64,000 nt of DNA, taken from assembly GCA_033032175.1 (NCBI GenBank), contig CM065323.1, positions 9,672,001 through 9,736,000 of the forward strand. The letters run 5' to 3'. Below, piece after piece: positions 26,401 through 40,814 of the stretch; position 1 is the stretch's first letter; each line of letters opens with the position of its first letter. The position numbers were made by a program, and so were the translations under genes. The notes beneath the pieces are model-generated. The model searched no databases, had not been told where the DNA came from, and saw nothing but the letters and a program-made list of their open reading frames with translations. The DNA comes from Saturnia japonica (lineage: Eukaryota; Arthropoda; Insecta; Lepidoptera; Saturniidae).

Positions 26401-29400
26401 ACATCTTGGTATCAAATGAGAAGCAAAATAGAAAATTATATTTTTTTAGTCAACTGTTTTTGTTTTTCAGTATATGTTTTTTCAGGTCGCGTGTTATTTA
26501 TAAATGAGCCGACAAGTTGCGAATTTGAATCCCGCTCAGGTAGTGTAAGCAATTTACTTTACCTTCTGCTACTCTATGAGCAACGTAAAATAGCAATCTA
26601 ACTTATTTGGGTAAGATAGCTAATGGAGTCGTAGATTTTCCAAAATGTTTGTCGGAAATTCAGTTTATATGTAGATTAAGAAAACCAAAAATTTTATATG
26701 TAGGTACCTACCATAGGTAACGAGTTCATATAGACAGAATGCATTTATTTAACATCAATATATTTTCTCTAATGCCCGGTTTCTGACGTTCCTAATTAAC
26801 AGCTGTTGTTTCGACAAAGATAACTGTAGCTTAAACTAAGTTTATCTCATCATGTGTTTTTGAAAATATAACAGTCGTTCGACAACTACCTATCTTTCCA
26901 ATAGTTATATACTTCAATATGCTGCCACTAGGTGTAACCTTTACGAAACTCATAGTAAATGTCTATATTCTGTTTTACTAGTGAACAATATAAATCCTTC
27001 GTAATATAACTTATTATATACTTAGAAGTAAAATATATCAAAATTATTTTGCGTACCAAAGAAACTTAACCAAAACCCTGTTTTACATTTTATAGAAATA
27101 AAAACTTCGATAGTTTTTGTTGGTCTATCAGTCGGAAATATCGGGTGTCTACTGTCTGTTTTTATCAGATCAGACATTAAACAATTATCAAATAGATAAT
27201 TGTGATATTTTGATATCAAATAGACTTTGATTAGTTATGTTGAACTAAGTTTAACTGAAGTTTATCGTATGATGGTTGTTGTCTTCTGAAGCGCAACTTT
27301 ATGAATTATGGAACCAATAGCGTTATTGAATAGATAAACTACAGTTAAAAGTACCTCATAAACCAGGCAAAGACTTAGTTTAAGCAGATCCTTTTGTGTA
27401 ATTCTTTTTTTTATTTATTAATTTTTATGGTTATATTCGTGAATGATTTTCTTTCCTATTCTGTTATTTTTAATTATTTGTGTAAAACATTGTAATTATT
27501 GGCTGTTTCTTCTCAATTAATTACACTATTGATTTTATTAACTGTTAAAATAAAATATATACACTTTAGATACTTCAATGTTTAGATGTATGTTATACAT
27601 ATATGTAGGTATATTGTATATGTACCTAGATAAAATATTGAGTCGTAATGAAAACTTATACGACAGTAAAAACTAATCTGGATCTACTAAAATGGAATTT
27701 AATTGACAGATAAGGGTTCTAAACTAGAAATATAGTAATTGATTTCATATCTGCATAATTTAAAAGGCCAATCTATTCCAGGTCAGCGGCATACTCCAAA
27801 ACACAGGACAATCCTTAGTATTCAGGGTCGAGAAAGACTCGAAACACCAAGTGAATATAAGCGGTGGTCCACTCTCCTATAGATACCAGTTCGAGGAGAT
27901 ATACTTCCATTATGGCATGGAGGATAACAGAGGTTCCGAGCATCAGATCGATCATCACACCTTCCCTGGTGAGGTAAGGATTCTCAAACATAAAATATTA
28001 ATATTTGCATGGATTGTATTGTATTGAAGTTACATAAAAAGGTAGATAAAGAAGAATACAATGTTTAATATGATAACCATAGCTGACCAAATATGACCAG
28101 TATCTAAAGTCGTCACTGGCCTCTAGAAAGTAAGTTCCCTTGCTGAGACTTCACACGTATTATGCACCCGTTCTAAAATCAACTTAGGATGCCTTCCAAA
28201 ATCAATTTAAGGTGCGTTCCAAGATCAATTTAGGATGCACTCCGAATTAAACTTAGGGTGCGTTCTAAAATCCACTTACGATGTGTTACAAATTCAAGTA
28301 ACCATGCATTCCAAAATCAACTTACATTGTGTTCCAAGATCAATTTTAGAATACGGTACGAAATCAACTTTGGATCCGTTCCAAAATGAACTTATAATAT
28401 ATTCCAACATCAAATTAAGAAGTAGGTACTTTGTAAAAGTTATATTTACAATAAATTTGAACTTGAGTTCCGAAATTATACACAAATAAATGAAAACTAC
28501 ATCATAGCTAGTTGTCTCACCTTCCAATTAATTTTCCCAATATGGTCCCTTTATGTAAATTAAATTAAAACTTGTGTCCGATAAAGTAAATTATATGATA
28601 AACCTATGTCACTTGCCATAATATAAATGTAATCAAACACTGACATACTGTACTGTAATTATACTTTACAAATACCTCGATAGTGGGAAGATCATTTCTA
28701 ATTCCTAACTATGCGACAGATCTGACCGCACAATGAATTTAACTATGCACTAAGATTCCGCAATAGACGAGACTTCTGTTTTATTGGAAAAAAATCTGTA
28801 GTTAATTGTTGAACTACTTGAAATATAATGCAGGTTTCTCATTTGATGTTGAAAAATTTATGAGCACATAAAATTGTGGAACTGTCTTAAAGCTGGCATT
28901 TTACCTTCTCCCTACGAGATTAGGTCTTCGAAAGAAGCGTAAAGAGGTCCTATAGCTTTTTCGCACTAATATAATTTTAACGTGAAAGATGTTGAGTGAG
29001 ATATATGATACGAGTCGCCTGTCTTTCCGCTAGCGCGTCGCTTGATAATATTCTAATAATGAGTCTTACGATGATTTATAAATAGTTATAAATTAATATA
29101 TATTATAAAAGTAGATCACAGTAATTTCAAAGTCTGTTGAACGCCTTGAGATATAACACAATCCTTTCATAATTATCACAGGATATAATGGTTGGATTCT
29201 TGCTCAACTACTCCAAAAGACTGAAGGGAGAAACACGAAGACTTTCACAAAGCATCAAGTGGTCTCTTTTAATCAAATCTGTGGTAGTCCTAAATTAGAC
29301 TTTCTATATATATCACTTTGTTATCTCAAGGACGATTTAAATATTCTTTACAATACCCATGACAGTAATATCTTTGTACAATACTGAAAGTAGATAAATA

Positions 29401-32400
29401 TAATAATAACGTAAATTCAGTGGGAAGGATAATCCATAGTTTATTAGTATTTTAAATATTTGTAATGCAATTTGGATGTTACTATTGTTTATATTTTACA
29501 ACTGAATAATTGATTTTGGATTAGCCATAAAAATATGTACTATACGTTGAAATGTTGCTAGTCCAGTAATTTTTTTAATATATAAATTATGTTCAATATA
29601 TAAGTATAAACGGAATAGCGTGAGGATAAAATTTGAAACAAGTCATACTATTATTCCCTGAACAGAAATATAAAGTTGTCATTAACTTTTAAATTAAATT
29701 ATTTGTTGTTTTATGAGCCAACCATTTAGAGTTAATGTTCATTCATTGCTAATTAACACCTCAACTTGGTGCCGTTATCGAAGAGTCATTATTGGACTCT
29801 CGAGGAATAAAGTTTCAAACTTTATCCCTCTTTAACTTTGTGAAGCATTCTATTGTTTAACGCAGCCAATAATAATAATATCACTCATTTAAATTTCTTC
29901 AAAATATTATTTACGGTTTCTTGTTTGAGTGTATATAATCTTCATTCTCCATTTTTGATTTAAATTACTGTAATAGGATTTATATTGGCTTACACTGAAA
30001 ATATTGTTTTAGAATGTAAAATAAAAATAATACAGACCTTCTGTTTGTAAGAAATATCGTTGTCATTTTAAAATGTACTGAGCAATATCAAACTTTTCAC
30101 AACTTTGGAGTTACAAGGAATCTTAAATTATTTTTGCACTACATAGTATAAAATTTAATGTACATGTAACTAGATAGATAGAGAGAACTATATGGAGATA
30201 AATTTTAGTGCAATAGGGTCCTTATTCCAGTTTGCTACTTTTTAAAGTTTGTTTATTTAATATCAAAATCTCTGCAATTACTCAAATTCAAATGATTAAC
30301 AAAAAATTAAAAGCAATTTGCTTCTTATATTTAAATAGCTTTTATCGCATTTTAAGAAAAAGTTATAAGTGTGGTCTAGTATATATTCAAATGTAACCTG
30401 TAAATGAGAAGTTGTTAACATCAAAAAGTCATTATGTCTACCCGCAAGGCACACCGCAACCTCACAATAATCAACTGATTGAACCTTCAAAGGTCGATGT
30501 TTCAGTAAGTTGAAACATTTTCATCAATTAATGTGAACAAAGTCGATGTAACAGTCGATACCACTTTGTTAATTGGCAAAATTATCAGAATTTTGTCAGA
30601 CAATCCCTCGAAATAGGTGGATTTGTTACTTTACTAATTGAAAGCGCTGTGACAAAAGACTATATTAACTATTTTATATTAATTATTATCTAAATGTACA
30701 GATCTCAGTATGTATTATAAGCCTAATATAGTATGGCATCTATATCTATAATTATATATATAAATAAAGTGTTAAACTCTAAGATTAATCTGAAGATTGA
30801 CTGCATGCATCTTTTGATGTGAGCTGTCCAAATTTTGTACAGTGGATTAACGTATGCATGAATGAAAACTACTAACATGTGTACAGAACTCCAAAAGCTT
30901 CGCAATTAGCCGTACGAAAATTATTTGTATTTTTGTAGCTTTTTATCGAAAATTATTGATAGCAAGATTTCTCGTTGTAAAGAAATTAGGCCTCATGGAA
31001 GGACATATTAACCCGTAAGAAATGATAAATACTCGCTTTGAAAATGGTTATTCAAAAGTCAAGAAACAATCTCAGTAGTCATAATATGTTATTGTCTGAA
31101 CAAAATTATAAATTTGCAGGTTCGATTTCCGCTTATCAAACTATAGATAGTTGTAAGGTCTTGAAGAATTAGTATGTCACCTTCGTGTAGTTTCCTGTAA
31201 GGAACACATACTTAAGATTACACACGTACTTTTATGCAGAAAAAGCTTAGTTTGTCCACAACTATTAAAATTATTTTCTATGTTAAACATGAATATGTGT
31301 TGGTAGCGTAATTTATCACAAAAAAAAAAAAATAATACTAATTTTTTGGTAATATGTATGATATAATAATCGTGTTTTAGATCCAGCTCTACGGTTTTAA
31401 TAAAGAACTATATCACAATATGTCAGAAGCACAACACAAATCGCAAGGGGTCGTCGGAATTTCACTGATGGTCCAAGTAAGTAATTTTCTCTATTTCATT
31501 TTATTATGTTCTACAAAGTTTGTGTAATGTGAAATCACAGATATTAATAGTTCAGTTTTAATTACTTTGTGAAAGATTGCTATGACGTCCTTTTTAACTA
31601 TTTGTTTTATATGATAATACAGTGTCTTCAACATAAAATGTAAAATAATTATCTTATTGAGGAAAGGTCAATCGAGATGGAACTAGTGACGGTATAAATG
31701 TGAAATTTGAACATTAAGTTCCTATTAAGTAGGATTTTTTTACAAATGAGTCCTTAAAACAATGAAAACCCGAATGAAAATTCGTATTGGAAACTGGTTA
31801 TGCAGTTACCGGGACAAACCATAACGACACGTTCCCACGTAAATGCCATGCCGTGTAAGCATTCAGATTGCCCGATAACGCAAGTAACTCATGGAAACAG
31901 AAGTTAAATTTTGAAATATGTTTTAGTAAGTAAAGCAGTCGTGCTGGACATCTCGATAAGTCATAATTGTATTTCATTAAATCTGAAATTGGATAAGTAA
32001 AATGTTTTGTATTCGTTTTTTTTTTTTATTAATACATCGCTCCCGCAACTTGACTACCTCTTCAGTTTTGAAGTTAGAAACATAAGTACATCTGATGCAA
32101 GTTACTATTTTATATTCTTCATCTTTTAGATTGGAGAACCTACTAACAAGGAACTGAGGTTGATAACCAGCGCTTTTAATAAAGTTACTTTTAGAGGTGC
32201 GTAAGATATTTTTTAAACCTCTTATTGTTTTAAATAAGTTTATCACAATTTATTTATTTTTAAGTCTCGTTTTTCAAATAATAACACGAAAGTTAAAATA
32301 TTAGGCGTGTAGTCTATTTAAATTATTCCTTAACAGCATAGATAACATTTATGTTGTAAAATAAATCTCCAAATAACTCTGATCTACATCACAATTAAAA

Positions 32401-35400
32401 AAAATCTTTCAACTAGATTCTCAAATAATTTATCTTTTGTTATGTGCTCGAAAATGATATCACGTATAAAGTAGAAATTAGATTGACTTTTTAGTGCATC
32501 TTTATTGCCACTGCCGTTAATAAACCAATAGTTTCTTAATGGGACTAACAGAAATTGACTTATTAATGTAGCCAGGCATGCCAGAAAAATGCCCTATTTT
32601 AATTGTAGAAGAACTATTGCAAAGGGAGGATCCTCCGACCAGACGGGTGTTATGTCTGGCGGGCAGCTGCCCAACGGTTGTAGTCGGGTTCTTGTATATA
32701 CACTCAATCGCAGAGTTAATTTCTATAGTGCGATGTAGGATGCGTCGTATGTGGCTCGATAGATGTCGCTGTGTGTCGCTATGTAGATGTCGCTACATCA
32801 CTCCCCTTCGAGACCGGAGGTCGATAGCCGGTTGAGTCGTCCATACATCATCTAGTGATGCTTGCCGGGCCAGTGGGATGTTCCAGTGAGTCGGAACCAG
32901 ATGCCGCATAGTTCACGGTGAGTCGGAATTGTCTGCGGTGATGCCCCAGTGAGTCGGGGTAATGCCCCCAGTGAGTCGGGGTGATGCCCCAGTGAGTCGG
33001 GGTGATGCCCCAGTGAGTCGGGGTGATGCCCCAGTGAGTCGGGGTGATGCCCCAGTGAGTCGGGGTGATGCTGCAAGAATGCTCCAGTGAGTCGGAGTGT
33101 TGCAGTGCTGCGTAGTGGCTGGCTGCTGCGTCGACCAGGAAAGAAGTGCGTCTCTGCTTGCTGACCGGCCGAAGTGCAGTGTGCTGTGCCAAGGTCGCTG
33201 AGAAGGCTGTGGGTGATGACCAGGAATGCGCGTCCGCTGCATGCTGGTGGTCAGGATACCCGTAGTAGCCGTGGATGCTGGCTGGCTGTATGACTCGCTG
33301 CTCGAAAGCTTGTGGAAGTGATGATGACGTCACGATGTAGCTGTGCGAAGAAGGTTACGCTGACGTTCATGCTCGGGGTCACCAGTGTAGAAGAACCATT
33401 GCAAAGGGAGGATCCTCCGACCAGACGGGTGTTATGTCTGGCGGGCAGCTGCCCAACGGTTGTAGTCGGGTTCTTGTATATACACTCAATCGCAGAGTTA
33501 ATTTCTATAGTGCGATGTAGGATGCGTCGTATGTGGCTCGATAGATGTCGCTGTGTGTCGCTATGTAGATGTCGCTACATAATGTTGATGTTTCGCATGT
33601 TTTTAAAGTTAAAGTTATTTTTCACAGGTAGCTCATACCCCATCAAGCATTTACCTTTAAGTTCACTACTGCCAAATACGCAGCAGTACTTAACTTACGA
33701 AGGGTCCACGACACACCCTGGCTGCTGGGAAACTGCTGTTTGGATTATATTCAATAAACCAATTTATATTTCTAAACAAGAGGTACAAAATAAATACAAA
33801 TCTGCTACAGTAATTTTATTGTATTTCTGATTTTACATCATTGATTGAAATTATTTGCGGAAACTTGATACTTTAATATATTTACTTTGCTTTTTACTTT
33901 TAACTGGAATCCGGGAAATCCGTGGAACCGTAAATCTGTATCTGGAACCGCAGGAACACGACACAAGGTTATTTGGCTGTGATTTTCTGTAAGGTGGAGG
34001 AAGTATTCCACCAGTTGGGTGGCCCCAAGTAGAGAGAAATCTCCAAAAAAAAATTGGAATTGGTTAAATTGAAACTGTTATAATAACGCACAAGTCAAGC
34101 AAGCGAAAGATTCGGGCCGCTGCAACGGCCAGCGAATACCAGAAACAAATTAGCCTTTAAAATTCACATTTTTAAAGTCATATTTTCATGATTTTACTTT
34201 TCAATAGAGATAACCTCAAAAATTCAAAATTATTATTGTCTATTCTCAATCTAATGGCAGTTTACAAACTAAATGCATATTTCTTTATTTTATTCTCAAG
34301 GCTTACCTGCATAAAATTAAACCTATTTATTTGAAACAGATGTACGCACTCCGTCGATTAATGCAGGGGTCGCAGTTGACTCCCAAAGCGCCCTTAGGCA
34401 ACAACGCTCGACCGGTACAGCCGCTTCATCATCGAACTGTCAGAACTAACATCAATTTCAATAAACAAGGAACTCAGGTAAGATAATCTCGACTGAATTA
34501 TGTTTAATTAGTTGTCCTTAATCCAACCCTCATTTTCATTTACAAAATTAATTCAACCAATAAATGGATCACAGTGATCTCAATATTAATTAATATTTTA
34601 TTACTCATTGTAAATTTGTGAATTTATTCACAGAGAATTTCAGTCGTGTACACACGTCGTCTTAAGGAACTACTTGCTTTGTTTTTTTCCGTTGAGGGTT
34701 TAAAATAAGCATAATAATTTTCGAATTTTTCTCTGGATAAAGTGGCACTCCGACAGCTTGCTTGCAATTTGATGAAAAAACGTAGATACTTCGCTTAATT
34801 GTGTAAAATGCGATAAAGCTGAAGATACGCATCACGAATTAAAGGAATGTATCCGGAACAAAATAGAGAGAGAAAGAGTCTGGTAGTGCACCTTAGTCTC
34901 AATATGTGGGATTAAGGTGCTTTCCATGGTGTACTGTCAAAACCTGACTGTACTGACGTTCTTTTGATATACAATTTGATTGCTAGTTACTTCGAATAAA
35001 GTGGGTGAAAATAACTAACTATAAATTAAAGGTTAACAGCTTGTTGATTTGTTTACTAAAATATTAGTCTGGTCAATAAGTTCAAATATGGGAAAAATAG
35101 ACTCAAAACTCCTAAAAGTATGAGCGATACCTCATAGGATTCGGAATGACCTCTAGAAAAATGTATTCGAAAGATTTTACCCCACGTAAAAAAAATTGCG
35201 ATTGTTATTAACAAAATAAGAAGAAAAAAAAGGTATTTAGTTTTCTGATAATTACTTAAAAAATATTAATATTAGAAAAAAGATCCATAAAGAGGAGAAA
35301 ATTTCCAAACAAAAGTCTGTGCTCCCGGAACTCTATCTCCATTATCTATCATTTTAATTTAACGCTAAAAATAGGACACTATTTATATTTATATGCAGTA

Positions 35401-38400
35401 AAATCCTTCGAATACTTTTTTCAAGAGGTCATTCCAAATCCAATGAGATATCGCTCATATTTTTGGGAGCTTTATGTATATTTTTTCACGTTTTTCAACT
35501 TATTAAAGATTTAGTCAACTAAAACGGTTGAAAACCAATGTGCCTTTTTTATCAGTATTGTGTTTTTAATTAGACATGAAATATACAATCGAAATTGAAA
35601 TGATATAAAAATGTTTTTATGGAAATTAAATTTATGAAAATCAGTTATGAAGTTCATAATGAAAATTATATCAATTTCAGTTCAAGTTTTTAGTCACGAC
35701 GTAGTTTGGGTTCTAATCATGACAACTGTGAATATCGTTTGCTTTAGCGTGAAGAACCACGTTCGTGACTATTAAGCGCCGCTCTACACACCGAACCCAA
35801 AACTTTCGCGGCTGAGTGCCCTAAGCGCTCGCCCCCAAGTTCGGTGAAGCTGTAAAAGCAGCAGCGGCTCTGTTTTTGGATAGGGCCCCTAAGGCTAATA
35901 GTGTAGTCAGTTCGAAAAAAAAAAAAAAAATTACTCCGAACCCGTCGATGTAGTCCAGCGGCTTAGTGTCGACGACATTATTTTTTTTATAATGATGTCG
36001 ACATCTTGAACCCACGCAGGCTACCTGGTGACATGTCGGCGGCTTGTTAACACTTGTGTACTTACTAACTTCTCAAGTGACCATCGAAATTCGATGTATC
36101 TACACACTCGTAAGCCGAGACAACGTTGATAATACCGTGTCACGTACGTGTCGGCGAAAATTTTTTGCGACTTGCAATTATCTAAAGCCGCTGACTAACC
36201 CGCCAACATAATGTCGGCGGGTTTGATTTATAGAGGGTTTCAATCACACGCATTTTGCCAAAGGGCATAAATCTTCGAACTAAACTAAATTATATAATTC
36301 AAAGAAATTATATTGAAACTTAAACGATTTTCCACTGTCGTCAGCCAATAATTCATCCACAAATCGGCGGCGAGAGGAACACTCACTCGACATAACTCAC
36401 GTAAACCGCAGTCTTATCTCAGAAATGAATGCTTTGTAAACTAAGAGCTGTAAATAAGCACAATACTACGGCGTTTCAGTCCAAACTCGGTTTCCTTCGT
36501 GTTTATTACATCCCTTAAACTTGCTACAACGATTTGATCAAGGATTTATGTGTCTAATTTCTTTGGTTATTTTTAAGAGTATTTAAACATTAATACCGAA
36601 TGTATATATAGTTTAAAATATACCATGACCTTATTCCATGACACAATCTACTTCTATGCCAAATTTCAATAGAATCCATCCAGTCGTTTACAACCATTCA
36701 AACGTACTTTCACATCACTTCACTAGATGACCAATACATTTACTTTATTTTTATATTATACTAACGGTGTCCTGCAGCTCTGCACACTTTTTTACGCTAT
36801 AATTAAATTTGCCTCCTAATTTTATTTCCTTCGCGCAAACAAAATTTCATTAAAAAAAAAAAACAATTTCTTAAAGTTATATTGACAGTTTATTTAACCT
36901 GTATTTAAAATAATAACATGAGCATTCCGTGTACAATCGAGCCGTTTTTGAGTTAAATCCGGACATACAAACAGACAGACAGACAATTTTTTTAATGGCA
37001 TATTCGTTATCAGTTTTCTTTGAGTGTCTCTCAGGAAATTTTGGAAAAAAACTACATGTGCAGACAGAACTATAATTAATATAGATTGATTTTTACCCAA
37101 TCTAAACTTCTTATCTCATTAAATTTTTTAGGCCGAAAAAACTTTTTCATGAGGACATAAATATCTATAAACTTTCATTTCTCGGAAATCGGCGTCGTTC
37201 TATGTTTTTAAATTAAATTTATTTACTTCTAAATCTATGTATCTACTTAAACTTGCAGAATCAGTATGAAATAAAAAATGACCGAAATACCTTATTCGTT
37301 TGCCCACAAAAGTAACTACAGTTTTGTACTTTATCTAGGTATAGGATTTATTTATATCTTATAAATAAACGGTTAACTAAAATATTTAATAGTTTAACAA
37401 CAAACAACAAATCGACAACAAATCTCCAGCTAAGACGAGCTGGTCTGAGCAAACAGCGTGCAATAATTTATGTCTAGCTTCGTCTATTTTAATTAATGCT
37501 CGCTGCAGTGCGGTCATGGGAATTGGTTTGTTGAATTTAATATTCTTCGTAATAATTTTGAATATCATTTTGTTACCACATAGCTTTGAAAATGTAATTA
37601 TGTATTTATTTATGAGAAAATAGATAAAGAATATTGACACGTGTGATCATCTGACTGTTAGGCAATTTCATTGCTACTTTGTTGCGTAAGATATCGTAAA
37701 CGATATCAAGTCAATCCTTAAATAGTATTGTTAATTTGCTTTGCCCGCAAAAGAGAAACAACTGGCGCGCCATCTATTGTGCAATGGTTGTACTAATTAG
37801 GAAACCATTACGGAGGGCGCCTATAGATGGCGCACAAAAACTCACCAAAGGGGAAACTGGTGAGCAGTCTGTACTTGCGTACCGAGGATCACTTGTCCTG
37901 TATTGTCGCTCCGCGCGTCTTCAGTGTCTCGTGTAAAAAATTACCCAAATGTAAATTAGTATAAGTATGTAGTAGAAAATATCATAAGATAGCTGTGTTG
38001 AACGTCGAGTTTTTTATGCGATTGTTTCGTTTCCGTTTACGGTTACGTTCGTTTCCCTCCACTCTAATCATGTGGGACTCGGATATCGTTCGTTGAATTT
38101 ATATATCTAGAAAGACATTTACGTATTTCAATGTTAAACTCCACGTGAAACCGAATAATGGAATTACAAGTAGCGCATACTTGCAAGTTAGTCCAAATTT
38201 CAAAGTCCTTTAACTCGTTAATCATATTTTATGCTGTAAAATATTTTGTAACTGAGTCGAGGACATAATTATATAGGTATAACAATAAAAATTACTAAAA
38301 TCGAAAAAAAAAACAACCTTTAGACCTGTTCACTTCACGTGGTATGCCCCCAAAGTTACATCAATACAATGTACACCTATACTTTTTTAAACCGACTTCA

Positions 38401-40751
38401 AAAAAAGACGGAGTTTGAACTAGAATGTATATTTTTTACGGATGGTTCACACCTATCGTCTTTGTTTATGAACTGATTAAGATTATTCTATTTTTGTTGG
38501 GTAGGGGACCTCAAGGGTGGTCTCATTTGAATTTCATTGACATTAGACCTTCAACTTCGAAGATACACCAGGGAACTCTTCAACATTTGAAGTTGATCTT
38601 GTTTTTTGTTTGTTTGTTTAAACATGCTAATATCTGAACTAAAACTAGCAGTCGGATTTGAAAAAGTCTTTTGGTATGTGATAGCCAGACTCACGAGGAA
38701 TAGTAAAAGCTATCTAACATTAAGCTACAACTCTCGGCTAGCCTTAAATATTGATTTTTGTTAAGTAAGTCGGAAGTGGAAATCTCCCGAAGTACTTTAT
38801 CCGCGTTAATGGTTAATGATACGTAAATACAATGTTCTACAAAAATATTGTCCCATAGTATATATTAAAAAAGTTCGAGATAGTATGTGCCTATCTCTTA
38901 TCAATAACGTATTTTTCGTATCTTTTTAGCCGAAGATTAAAAATTAATTTATGAGCATTGTCTCTAGGCGTGGTATATTAATCTTTATGAACAAAATATA
39001 CTTCATCATAAAAACAATTTTATGAAGTTAAACTTTGCCCTTTAAAGCATGTTATTTGGACACATAATTTAGGAGAGTGTCAATCGCGGCTCGCGGGAGT
39101 TTATTCTAAGCGATATACCTATTGTAAATTATCTGGATTATACAGTTTTGCTACAAGTGAATAATTTCATTGTTTTATTTATTCCACATGTGGTGAAAAT
39201 AAAACTTAGGTGAAAGTTTGTATGAACAACTCATTCATATTTATGCTTTTGGTAAGAAAGAAATAAAAGGGGTTTCACGTTTTTCAAAAAACCTTCCTGT
39301 AGGTCGGTACAATAAGGTATGATTTTAAAGTTTTATTAAGACGGTTAACGTGTTGGATTCATATTGGCGTATAATGATAATACCATACAATCAGTGATAA
39401 ACCCATCAGTGATTTTCTTTTGGTTTGTCGTGTTCCGAAATCAGCCGGTACATATGCAGTAATATAGCGAGGTGGTAGGGATTGCGACCACAATACACAT
39501 AGTGATAAACCAATCTATGATTTTCTTTTTTTTTTGTATTATATAAATATAGCTATCTATATTAATAAATCTGTGGTCCTGTCTGAACTTTAATACTTTT
39601 TCAAAATTTCCCGATACGCATATTATATGAACGATACTGATCACGAATATGCCATTACATTTTTTTTGTCCGTCAGTCTATCTGTTTGTATGTCCGGATT
39701 TAACTCAAAAACGGCTTGATCGATTCTTATGAAATTTTGTACACGGGCTGCTTATATCATCGGTCAGTTAATAGGGTATAAAAAATTTCAATATTACTTT
39801 TAGATAATGTAAAAAAATATTTTCTTTAATTAAATTATGTACACGGTAAGTTTATGTCATTCCATGTAAGTAATGAGAAATTTCAATAACACTTTTGGGA
39901 ACAGTAAAAAAAAGAAATTTTCATAAAATATAAGAATTGTCAATATTATTTCTAGAATTAAAAAAGAAGTAATTCGAAAAGTTTAATTTTCATCAATTCT
40001 CAACTGATTCTGATCAAATTTTGTAGACGGGAAACATACATCATACCTACTATAATTGAGAGGTTATAAGAATTAATAATGCATTAGAATAATAGTTTTC
40101 AACCGATTTTGATGAAAATTGTACACGGGAAATACATGCCACACCTTCAAGAGATACGTCATATGAGTTGTCAACTATATGAGTGAAAATAATAGGATTT
40201 AAATCATTATTGCGTAGAAACAAACGCGTGTGGAGCCGCGTACACACCGTTAGTGAATGAATAAGTCTATTATTCTGCGAAATATAACTTTTTAACGATA
40301 CAACAATGCGAATGTCAAAGAACTGAAAACTGACGAGTTCTGACGTTTAGACAAACGAAATGTGGGACACGCCCTGCGTGATAGAATGACGACCTGCACA
40401 GGATGACTGGAATCGACTGGATTCATTACTGAATATATAAAGAGTAATGGTAATCATGAAGGAATACAATATATTATTATTTACATCAATCTGAAGATAG
40501 TTTTATAGACGACAATAATTATAAATTTTAACATTAATGTGAAATATTTTACAGGTTTCAAGCAATTGTCCGGATATGTATAGAAACATGCATTATACAG
40601 GTATGCTAATTTTAAATTAATAAATGATTTTATTGCAACTAATTTCTCCTCTTATTGTTAACAAATTATAAGTCGTAGTCAGTCAATCGAAACTAAAAGT
40701 TTTATTTTAGGGTCGATCATTACATAGATGATAGTGATGTCTGGAAATGAC

Positions 40752-40814
<63 letters not shown>

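Larger units (their letters stand above)
20541..27781. other. CARP: Distal part of CARP intron 3
   Basis: 7.2 kb holding the antisense RTE fragment at 21512, family B copy 3, family J copy 2, a (TA)n run at about 21095-21110 and extremely AT-rich DNA at 21960-22600. 25130-25270 ('acaccgcgccgctgccgccg ... cacccgtgtagccgatcg') resembles 17250-17320 and, inverted, 58640-58720. No further exon was found. Confidence 0.5.
32604..33579 (+). mobile_element. TRIM-like terminal-repeat element in CARP intron 6
   Basis: Two 194-bp direct repeats (32604-32797 and 33386-33579) differ at one base only. Each begins TGTAG and ends CTACA, the short inverted ends of LTRs. They enclose 588 bp with no coding capacity for gag or pol. 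The 4-bp sequence TAAT stands immediately on both outer sides (32600-32603 and 33580-33583), a clean target-site duplication. This is the structure of a terminal-repeat retrotransposon in miniature. I could not recognise a tRNA primer-binding site directly after the first repeat nor a clear polypurine tract before the second. The near-identical ends mean a recent insertion. It ends 48 nt upstream of exon 7. Confidence 0.85.

Noticed and set aside
32848..33333. 161-codon minus-strand frame with TPTHWGI repeats, plus frames in two other phases
   Set aside because: All come from the 21-bp array inside the TRIM-like element, which keeps several frames open at once.
33312..33830. 172-codon plus-strand frame
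   Set aside because: A chance fusion of TRIM-like element sequence, intron and CARP exon 7; only 33628-33782 is coding, as exon 7.
40755..40811. Regulatory GAGA-type element
   Set aside because: A pure TC run inside a LINE-tail-like repeat is more simply a microsatellite expansion.
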